Assembly: GCF_001571325.1 (NCBI RefSeq)
Contig: NZ_BCTO01000043.1
Location: forward strand, 1 to 64,000
DNA length: 64,000 bases
Reading direction: 5' to 3'
DNA from: Delftia tsuruhatensis NBRC 16741
Lineage (GTDB): Bacteria > Pseudomonadota > Gammaproteobacteria > Burkholderiales > Burkholderiaceae_C
Below are positions 58,517-64,000 of this stretch, piece after piece. Below the pieces are notes generated by a model. It saw nothing but the letters and a program-made list of their open reading frames with translations. It was not told where the DNA came from and did not search any database. Position 1 is the first letter of the stretch. Each line of letters opens with the position of its first letter. A program made the position numbers and the translations under genes.

Positions 58517-59320
58517 ATGCAACTCCCCATCCACGTCATCGACGCATTCACATCGGAACGATTCAAGGGCAATCAGGCCGCCGTCATTCCCCTGGATGCA
58601 TGGCTTGCCGATTCCACGCTGCAGGCCATTGCCGCCGAGAACAATCTTTCGGAGACCTCGTTCCTGGTCTGGAGTGCCGAGCGCGCCGCCTTCGAGATCC
58701 GCTGGTTCTCCCCCCTGACCGAGATCGCGTTCTGCGGCCATGCCACGCTGGCAAGCGCCTTCGTGCTGTTCGAGGCCGACCCGGCGCTGCGCAGCATCAC
58801 GTTCTGGGCCGCCGCCGTGGGCAAGGTCACGGCCGCGCAGGAGGATGGCGGACGCATCGTCATGACCTTCCCGCGCCGCGATGCCAAGTCGCTGGATGAG
58901 GTGCCCGCCGCACTGCGCGAAGGCCTGACGCCCGCACCCACGGCCTATCTCGTGAACCAGCAGGCCTACGTGGCCGTCTACGCAACCGAAGACCAGGTGC
59001 GAGCCGTCAAGCCGGACCTGGAGCGCCTCAAATCGCTGGGCCCGCTGGACGTGGTGGTGACGGCGCCTGCGGATGCGGGCGCCTCCCATGACTTCGTCAG
59101 CCGCTATTTCTGGCCCGCCAATGGCGGCGAGGAAGACCCGGTCACGGGCTCCATCCATGCGGCGCTTGCGCCTTACTGGGCAGGCAGGCTGGGCAAGAAC
59201 CGTCTGATCGGCCACCAGGCCTCTCGCCGCACGGGCACGCTGTTTTGCGAGGTGACCGATGCCAGCGTCGAGGTGGCCGGCCATTGCGCGCGTTATCTGA
59301 CCGGGACCATTACCGTCTGA
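58517..59320 (+). CDS. PhzF-family isomerase
   Basis: A 267-residue two-domain isomerase. The opening IHVIDAFTSERFKGNQAAVIPL is the PhzF signature, the catalytic Glu lies in AENNLSETSFL (about 38-48), GHATLASAFVLFE follows (about 72-84), and the C-terminal domain has EDPVTGSIHAALAPYW. The family includes PhzF of phenazine synthesis, but most members act in unrelated pathways; no phenazine genes are here. Start 58517 is preceded by AAAGG; an ATG at 58475 is an alternative. The HMCES-like gene follows 38 bp later. Confidence 0.9.
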   Translation: MQLPIHVIDAFTSERFKGNQAAVIPLDAWLADSTLQAIAAENNLSETSFLVWSAERAAFEIRWFSPLTEIAFCGHATLASAFVLFEADPALRSITFWAAAVGKVTAAQEDGGRIVMTFPRRDAKSLDEVPAALREGLTPAPTAYLVNQQAYVAVYATEDQVRAVKPDLERLKSLGPLDVVVTAPADAGASHDFVSRYFWPANGGEEDPVTGSIHAALAPYWAGRLGKNRLIGHQASRRTGTLFCEVTDASVEVAGHCARYLTGTITV

Positions 59321-59358
59321 CGCCCGACTTTGCGCTGGCACGCAGGTACCATCCGCGC

Positions 59359-60099
59359 ATGAGTACCCACTACGAATCCCTGTCGCAAGCCGACGCCTAC
59401 CGCGACGCCTTCGGCGTGGAGGCGCCTGCCGCCAGCGAGCGCAACATGACACCGCGCAAGTCCGGCTTTTTCATCCGCAGCGTCGCCGTGGCCGCGGATG
59501 CCGCCACCGGACAGCAAGAACCCTCCGCTTCCGACACACCGCCCGCGCCTGCGGCACCGCCCGCACGCGAGCTGGTTGCCGCCCAATGGGGCTTGGTGCC
59601 GCACTGGGTGAAGTCAGCCTCCGATGGACGGCTGCGCGCGCTCAAGCTGGTGAATGCGCGTTCGGAGACCGTCTCCACGGCCCAGGCCTTCCGCGATGCC
59701 TGGCTCAATGGCCAGCGCTGCATCGTGCCCATGGCCGCCTTTTTCGAGGATGACTACCGCAACGGCAAGGCCCTGCCCACGCGCATCTCGCGCATCGACG
59801 GCAAGCCCATGGGCGTGGCCGGCGTGTGGGCGCAGTGGACGGGCCCGGATGGCGAGGTGCTGCTGAGCTACGCCCTGCTCACGGTCAACGCCAACAGCCA
59901 TGCGCTGCTGCACCGCTACCAGCAGCCCGGCGCGGAAAAGCGCATGCCGGCGATTCTCAACGAGGGCGCCTACGACGCCTGGCTCAACGCGCGCGTGGAA
60001 AAGGCGCGCGAGTTCATGCGCCAGTACCCCTCCAACTGGCTCACCGCCAACCCCGTGGAGCGCAAGGCCGACAAGCGGCCTCCAGGGCTGATGGGCTGA
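59359..60099 (+). CDS. HMCES/YedK (SRAP)-family protein lacking the catalytic Cys2
   Basis: A 246-residue SRAP protein. Family members crosslink to abasic sites in single-stranded DNA through Cys2 (exposed after Met removal) and protect forks during the SOS response. The fold is clear: WGLVPHWVKSA (about 77-87), LKLVNARSETVST with the conserved Asn (about 96-108), CIVPMAAFFEDDYRNG, and YALLTVNANSHALLHRY. The N-terminus here, however, is MSTHYESLSQ, where related proteins read MC-x-x-Y: Ser replaces the crosslinking Cys. A proline/alanine insert (about 50-72) is also seen. It may be inactive or use other chemistry. Confidence 0.82.
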   Translation: MSTHYESLSQADAYRDAFGVEAPAASERNMTPRKSGFFIRSVAVAADAATGQQEPSASDTPPAPAAPPARELVAAQWGLVPHWVKSASDGRLRALKLVNARSETVSTAQAFRDAWLNGQRCIVPMAAFFEDDYRNGKALPTRISRIDGKPMGVAGVWAQWTGPDGEVLLSYALLTVNANSHALLHRYQQPGAEKRMPAILNEGAYDAWLNARVEKAREFMRQYPSNWLTANPVERKADKRPPGLMG

Positions 60100-60125
60100 C
60101 GGGCTGATGGGCTGATGGGCTGACG
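60086..60125 (+). repeat. Five-copy 8-bp tandem repeat spanning the HMCES-like stop codon
   Basis: GGCTGATG or GGCTGACG occurs five times end to end (60086, 60094, 60102, 60110, 60118). The gene's stop TGA (60097-60099) lies in the second unit. Because the unit is not a multiple of three, a gain or loss of one copy inside the coding part would shift the reading frame of the last residues. Confidence 0.8.
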
Positions 60126-60145
60126 CATGGGCCTTGTCCCGCGCG

Positions 60146-60946
60146 CTACGGCGCCTTGGGCAACGCGTTGATGGAGCGCAGGATGTCGCGCGTGATGCCC
60201 TGGCGCTTGGGCAGGTCGGCCAGCCTGTGGGGCGTGTCCATGTTCATGGCGAAGAACACGGGGCCGGCAGGCCATTCCACCCAGCCCACCCACCAGCCGA
60301 TACGGCCCGTCCAGCCGGTTTTGGCGCGCAGTATCCAGTCGGTGCCGGCCTCGTTGATCATCACGTCCTTCACCAGCCGCTGGTGTTCCACCGGCAATGG
60401 CAGCCGATTGCGGTACAGCTGCTGCAGGAAGGCCACCTGCTCCAGCGCCGAGATGGCCAGGTCGCCCTCCACCCAGAAAGGCGCCTCGCCCGTGGCCAGC
60501 GCATTGCCGTAGTCGATCTTGCGCATGTAGGCAGCCTCGCGCGCGCTGCCCAGTTCCCCGGCAAAGCGTTCGTACACCCAGACGGTGGAGTTGCGCATGG
60601 CCGAGCGCAGGTCCTGATCGGCATTCCAGGCCGGCAACTGGCGCTTCACGCCATCCCAGGCAATGCGCTGGAATTCATCCCGCACCAGCCCGGCGTCCAG
60701 CGCGAACAGGCTGTGCGGGATCTTGAAGGTGGAAGCGGGCGAGTAGCGCCTCACCGCGCGTTCACGGTTGTGGACGTAGACGGCTTCGGCCGGGCCTCTG
60801 GCATCGACCACGACGATGCTGCCATCAACCTTGGCATCGGCAAAAAAGCGGGCCCACTCGGGCCTGTCCTGCAGTTCGGCAGCCGCCAGCGCCGCCTGTG
60901 ACAGACAGGCGAGCAGCGCGGCGCACATCAGATTTCTTCGATTCAT
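60146..60946 (-). CDS. Class D (OXA-type) beta-lactamase
   Basis: A 266-residue periplasmic serine hydrolase that opens beta-lactam rings. A signal peptide (about 1-22) precedes the catalytic S72-T-F-K75 motif. S-x-V appears as STV (about residue 118, NSTVWVYERFAG), YGN in KIDYGNALATGE (about 143-154), and KTG in RAKTGWTGRIGWWVGWVE (about 207-224). All four class D motifs are intact. It lies in ordinary chromosome with no integron, IS or resistance island around it, so it is probably an intrinsic enzyme of the lineage. The specific OXA group and spectrum cannot be told by eye. Confidence 0.92.
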   Translation of the reverse strand: MNRRNLMCAALLACLSQAALAAAELQDRPEWARFFADAKVDGSIVVVDARGPAEAVYVHNRERAVRRYSPASTFKIPHSLFALDAGLVRDEFQRIAWDGVKRQLPAWNADQDLRSAMRNSTVWVYERFAGELGSAREAAYMRKIDYGNALATGEAPFWVEGDLAISALEQVAFLQQLYRNRLPLPVEHQRLVKDVMINEAGTDWILRAKTGWTGRIGWWVGWVEWPAGPVFFAMNMDTPHRLADLPKRQGITRDILRSINALPKAP

Positions 60947-60963
60947 GCCGGCAGTTTAAGAGC

Positions 60964-60988
60964 TGCACCACCGCACGCCGATGGTGCA
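60964..60988. promoter_or_regulatory. NtrC-like inverted repeat upstream of amt
   Basis: TGCACCA (60964-60970) and TGGTGCA (60982-60988) are a perfect 7-bp inverted repeat made of NtrC half-sites, but the spacer is 11 nt instead of the short one of canonical sites. It lies about 90 bp upstream of the sigma-54 -24 element, in enhancer range. Confidence 0.5.
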
Positions 60989-61078
60989 CCGCCCGCCCGG
61001 CTGCCCTGTTTTGACTCGCGGTTTTCCCGTTTTGGTGTTCCGGCTGCATCGCACGGCCCCCAAGGGCCCCGTCTGCGC

Positions 61079-61094
61079 TGGCACGACTTGTGCA
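61079..61094 (+). promoter_or_regulatory. Sigma-54 promoter of the ammonium transporter gene
   Basis: TGGCACGACTTGTGCA has GG at 61080-61081 and GC at 61092-61093, exactly 10 bp apart, and a full TGGCAC block. It is 82 bp upstream of the amt start. Unlike the two nitrate promoters, no hexaloop hairpin or attenuator follows. Confidence 0.75.
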
Positions 61095-61175
61095 AGGCCG
61101 CTGCAGGCCGGCCAATGCAGCCATGGCGGCAACGGCAGACGGCCCCATGACCACAACAAACAAGGGAGTCATTGC

Positions 61176-62516
61176 ATGCACAGGTGCGCACGGGCATTGA
61201 GAACATTGGTGGCGGGAGGATGGGTCGCGGTCCTGGGTGTGGCGCAGACGGCGCAGGCGGCCGAGCAGGCGATCACGCGGCCGTCGCTGGTGGCGGTGGA
61301 ATCCCTCAGCGCCGTGGACACGGTCTGGCTGATGACGGCCACGGTGCTGGTGCTGCTGATGACGCTGCCCGGCATTGCGCTGTTCTATGCGGGCATGGTG
61401 CGCCGCAAGAACGTGCTCAACACCATGGCCAGCGTGGTGGCGATTGCCTGCCTGGTGAGCATTCTGTGGTTCGCACTGGGCTATTCGCTGGCCTTCACGC
61501 CCGGCAATGCGTGGATAGGCGGTGATTCGCGCGCCTGGTTCGCGGGGCTGGATTTCAACGCCGCCAAGGGCCTGGTGGCCGTGAGCCACCTGGCGCCGCA
61601 TGTGCCCGAAGCAGCCTATGCCATGTTCCAGCTGGCCTTTGCCGTGATCACCGCCGCCTTGCTGGTGGGCGCCTGGGTGGAGCGCATGCGCTTCGGTGCC
61701 ATGCTGATCTTCGTGGGCTTGTGGAGCCTGCTGGTTTATGCCCCGGTGGCGCACTGGGTGTGGGAGCCGGGCGGCTGGCTGGCGCGCATGGGCGCGCTGG
61801 ACTTTGCCGGGGGCACCGTGGTGCATGTGAACGCGGGCGTGGCCGGGCTGGTCTGCGCCTGGTTCCTGCGGCCGCGCCGCGGCTACGGGCACGAGCCCTT
61901 CGAGCCCTACAACCTGGCCCTGACCATGATGGGCGCGGCGCTGCTGTGGATGGGCTGGTTCGGCTTCAACGCCGGCTCATCGCTGGCCGGGGACAGCCGG
62001 GCGGCGCTGGCGCTGGCCGTCACCCACATTGCCGCCAGCGCGGGCGCCCTGGCCTGGTCGCTGGCCGAGTATGTGGTGCGCGGCAAGGCCACGCTGCTGG
62101 GGCTGTGCTCGGGGCTGGTCGGCGGCCTGGTGGCGATCACGCCGGCAGCCGGTTTCGTGACGCCGCTGTCGGCGCTGTGCATCGGCCTGATCGCCGGTGT
62201 CGCCTGCTACTGGGGCGCCACGGGCCTCAAGCGGCTGCTGGGCGCGGACGATTCGCTGGATGTGTTTGGCGTGCATGGCGTGGGCGGCATCGTGGGATCG
62301 CTGCTGACCGGCGTGTTTGCCAGTCCGCAGATCGGCGGCGTGCAGGCCAGCGTGCTCACCCAGGCCGTGAGCGTGCTGGCCGTGGCCTTGTTCACGCTGG
62401 TGGCCACGGCAGTGCTGCTGTGGTTGCTGGACATGCTGATCGGCCTGCGCGTGGATGAGGAAAGCGAGCTGCAGGGCCTGGACCTGGCGCTGCACCGCGA
62501 ACGCCTGAGTGGATGA
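61176..62516 (+). CDS. amt: Ammonium transporter
   Basis: A 446-residue inner-membrane ammonia channel. A cleavable signal (about 1-28, ending AQAAEQ) precedes eleven predicted helices. Amt landmarks include GIALFYAGMVRRKNVLNTM (about 65-83), VWEPGGWLARMGALDFAGGTVVH (about 195-217), WMGWFGFNAGS and DVFGVHGVGGIVGSLLTG with the pore histidine (about 360-377). An AAGGGAG site precedes ATG 61176. The sigma-54 promoter and NtrC-like repeat imply induction under nitrogen limitation. No glnK is adjacent, unlike the common glnK-amtB pair. Confidence 0.94.
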   Translation: MHRCARALRTLVAGGWVAVLGVAQTAQAAEQAITRPSLVAVESLSAVDTVWLMTATVLVLLMTLPGIALFYAGMVRRKNVLNTMASVVAIACLVSILWFALGYSLAFTPGNAWIGGDSRAWFAGLDFNAAKGLVAVSHLAPHVPEAAYAMFQLAFAVITAALLVGAWVERMRFGAMLIFVGLWSLLVYAPVAHWVWEPGGWLARMGALDFAGGTVVHVNAGVAGLVCAWFLRPRRGYGHEPFEPYNLALTMMGAALLWMGWFGFNAGSSLAGDSRAALALAVTHIAASAGALAWSLAEYVVRGKATLLGLCSGLVGGLVAITPAAGFVTPLSALCIGLIAGVACYWGATGLKRLLGADDSLDVFGVHGVGGIVGSLLTGVFASPQIGGVQASVLTQAVSVLAVALFTLVATAVLLWLLDMLIGLRVDEESELQGLDLALHRERLSG

Positions 62517-62519
62517 ACG

Positions 62520-62542
62520 GCCGGGCCGCGAAGCGGCCCGGC
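62520..62542 (+). terminator. Strong GC hairpin after amt
   Basis: GCCGGGCCGC (62520-62529) pairs perfectly with GCGGCCCGGC (62533-62542) around a GAA loop, 3 bp after the amt stop. No T-run follows, so it may only partly reduce read-through into the next small gene. Confidence 0.45.
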
Positions 62543-62585
62543 ACCCGATCGCCCGATGATCGTCAAACCGAAGGAGTGCCACTAC

Positions 62586-62894
62586 ATGCCCGAAAGCGAA
62601 CTCCTGGCCATCGCCGCGCACCTGCATGTGCTGCTGCGCAGAAGCTGCGGCCGCGTGACCGATACCGAATGGCTAGCGGCCAATGCCGAGTACGCCGCCG
62701 AAATCATCCGCTTCGCCCGGGAGCAGGAAGGGGCGCGCAGCACGCCCGAACTGGTGGAATGGACCCATCGCTTCGAAGCGGCCTGGAATGCCGCGCTGGC
62801 CGGGCCCGCCGAGCGCTCGCCGCTCATGCAGCGCGCAGGCGAGCTGATGCGCCAGCGTACGGAAAACCGCAAGTACGTGGGCACGCTGCGCTAG
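62586..62894 (+). CDS. Conserved-looking small hypothetical protein
   Basis: A 102-residue, probably all-helical cytosolic protein (MPESELLAIAAHLHVLLRR; EYAAEIIRFAREQEGARST). There is no signal peptide or recognised motif. AAGGAG lies 9 bp before ATG 62586, and codon use matches its neighbours, so it is probably real. It may be cotranscribed with amt, across the hairpin between them. I do not recognise the family. Confidence 0.65.
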   Translation: MPESELLAIAAHLHVLLRRSCGRVTDTEWLAANAEYAAEIIRFAREQEGARSTPELVEWTHRFEAAWNAALAGPAERSPLMQRAGELMRQRTENRKYVGTLR

Positions 62895-62919
62895 GGCCTG
62901 GCTGGCTCAGGCAGGAGGA

Positions 62920-64000
62920 TCAGGCCGGTGGAGCGGGCACCGAGTGCAACAGCACGGGCGCGTCGCCATCGCCGTTGACGCTTTCCAGCTGCACGCCAAA
63001 GCCCCACAGGCGCGCTGCGTGCTTGAGCACTTCCAGCGCATCGTCGGACAGCGGCCGGCCCTGGTAGCGGGTGTGGCGCAGGGTGAGGCAGCGGTCGCCG
63101 CGCAGATTGACGTTCCAGACCTGGATATTGGGCTCGCGCGCGCCCAGGTCGTATTGCTGCGACAGCGTCTGGCGCAGGGTGCGGTAGCCGTCGTCGTCGT
63201 GGATGGCGCTGACCAGCAGCTCGCGTTCGCTGGCGTCGTCATGGATGGCGAACAGGCGCATGTCGCGCATCAGCTGAGGGCTCAGGTACTGGCCGACAAA
63301 GCTCTCGTCCTTGAAGTTCTGCATGGCATGGTGCAGCGCCGGCAGCCAGGTCGTGCCGGCCAGGTCGGGGAACCAGCGGCGGTCTTCTTCGGTGGGGTCC
63401 TGGCAGATGCGGCGGATGTCGCGGTACATGGCAAAGCCCAGCGCATAGGGGTTGATGCCGCTGTAGGCGCGGTGACCGGCCGGGGGCTGGTAGATGACGT
63501 TGGTGTGGGAGGACAGCCATTCGATCATCACGCCGTCGGTCAGCCAGCCTTCGTCGTACAGGGTGTTGAGCAGGGTGTAGTGCCAGAACGTGGCCCAGCC
63601 CTCGTTCATCACCTGGGTCTGGCGCTGCGGGTAGAAGTACTGGGCGATCTTGCGCACGATGCGCACGATCTCGCGCTGCCAGGGCTCCAGCAGCGGGGCG
63701 TTCTTCTCGATGAAGTACAGCAGGTTTTCCTCGGGCTCCTTGGGAAAGCGCTCGCTGTGCTGCGCCGCGCTGTCCTTGCCCGGGCGGGCCGGCAGGGTGC
63801 GCCACAGCTCGTTGACCTGCTGCTGGGCATAGGCCTCGCGCTGCTCGCGCTCGGCCCGCTCGCGCGCCAGGCTTTTCTTGGAGGGGCGGCGGTAGCGGTC
63901 CACGCCCAGGTTGGACAGGGCGTGGCAGGAGTCCAGCCATTGCTCCACCGTCGTCAGGCCGTGGCGCTCCTCGCACTGGGTGATGAAGTCGCGCGCATAG
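62920..64000 (-). CDS. SpoVR-family protein (5' end beyond the window)
   Basis: The C-terminal 360 or so residues of a SpoVR/YcgB-type protein. Visible blocks are ALSNLGVDRYRRP, IVRKIAQYFYPQRQTQVMNEGWATFWHY, the tract INPYALGFAMYRDIRRICQDPTEEDRRWF (in pieces), and the C-terminal NIQVWNVNLRGDRCLTLRHTRYQGRPL. The frame is open to base 64000 (reading YARDFITQCEERHG just inside the edge), so an apparent GTG at 63948 is internal. The function in proteobacteria is unclear; it is often encoded with the PrkA kinase and YeaH, which would lie outside this window. Confidence 0.92.
   Translation of the reverse strand, partial: YARDFITQCEERHGLTTVEQWLDSCHALSNLGVDRYRRPSKKSLARERAEREQREAYAQQQVNELWRTLPARPGKDSAAQHSERFPKEPEENLLYFIEKNAPLLEPWQREIVRIVRKIAQYFYPQRQTQVMNEGWATFWHYTLLNTLYDEGWLTDGVMIEWLSSHTNVIYQPPAGHRAYSGINPYALGFAMYRDIRRICQDPTEEDRRWFPDLAGTTWLPALHHAMQNFKDESFVGQYLSPQLMRDMRLFAIHDDASERELLVSAIHDDDGYRTLRQTLSQQYDLGAREPNIQVWNVNLRGDRCLTLRHTRYQGRPLSDDALEVLKHAARLWGFGVQLESVNGDGDAPVLLHSVPAPPA

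Noticed and set aside
60086-60125. CRISPR array
   Set aside because: Direct repeats are only 8 bp with no spacers; this is a simple tandem repeat.
60146-60946. Acquired resistance island around the OXA gene
   Set aside because: No integrase, attachment site, insertion sequence or change of base composition; neighbours are ordinary chromosomal genes.

Overview
The window is a high-GC chromosomal segment of a Burkholderiales bacterium, most likely Comamonadaceae (Delftia/Comamonas-like). This rests on an orphan Bug-family solute receptor, the nas/nrt gene order with ybiB and cobA, a family-type intergenic repeat near 31.7 kb, and consistent codon and base use. It reads as ordinary chromosome: I see no rRNA, tRNA, prophage, insertion sequence or CRISPR array.

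Layout. 1-3.4 kb (minus): the first 10 codons of etfB, an MscS channel, a crotonase-fold protein and an HDAC-like deacetylase. 3.4-8.7 kb (plus): a tightly overlapping moxR - DUF58 - transglutaminase - mltB operon. 8.7-13.5 kb: an amino-acid-type ABC receptor, a small Hsp20 protein, tsaD and a GGDEF-EAL protein. 13.8-18.5 kb: a NIT-ANTAR regulator (nasR-like) followed by a nitrate ABC transporter (nrtABD-like). 18.5-21.5 kb (minus): a CBS-pair protein, a DUF937 protein and a PAS-type chemoreceptor. 22-28 kb: assimilatory nitrate reductase (FAD subunit and NasA), ybiB and cobA. 28-31 kb: a BvgS-like hybrid kinase. 31-40 kb: housekeeping and stress genes (thioesterase, HI0933-type flavoprotein, rpsU, yqeY), a LysR/tartrate-malate dehydrogenase pair, a large secreted Ig-like protein and gorA. 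40-43.5 kb: a decayed region with an MFS remnant, an AT-rich patch, a 35-codon ORF, a TIM-barrel-like gene, a ferredoxin reductase and a truncated ferredoxin. 43.4-49.4 kb: a LysR regulator with a Bug receptor, a UxaA/GarD dehydratase, a semialdehyde dehydrogenase and an HpaI-type aldolase. 49.4-52 kb: a Fur-box-associated DUF3649 - PepSY - DUF3325 operon. 52-56.5 kb: a DMT exporter, a DUF1641 + SQR-like flavoprotein pair, and TetR and LuxR regulators. 56.6-64 kb: a lipoprotein, PhzF, an HMCES-like protein lacking its Cys2, an OXA-type beta-lactamase, an ammonium transporter, a small unknown protein and the 3' part of spoVR.

The strongest coherent theme is nitrogen control. Three well-formed sigma-54 promoters (GG-N10-GC) lie in front of the nitrate transporter, the nitrate reductase and the ammonium transporter. 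A perfect NtrC-type site (GCACC-N5-GGTGC) lies upstream of the first, and an NtrC-like inverted repeat upstream of the third. The two nitrate promoters are each followed immediately by a leader that starts with a hairpin carrying an A1/G4 hexaloop and ends in a strong terminator hairpin. This is the architecture bound by NIT-ANTAR antiterminators, and such a protein is encoded directly upstream of the transporter. The two leaders, 6.5 kb apart, share a block of about 20 nt that contains the 5' arm of each terminator. Nitrogen limitation would start transcription and nitrate would let it pass the terminators. Sites, leader folds and targets are inferred from sequence only.
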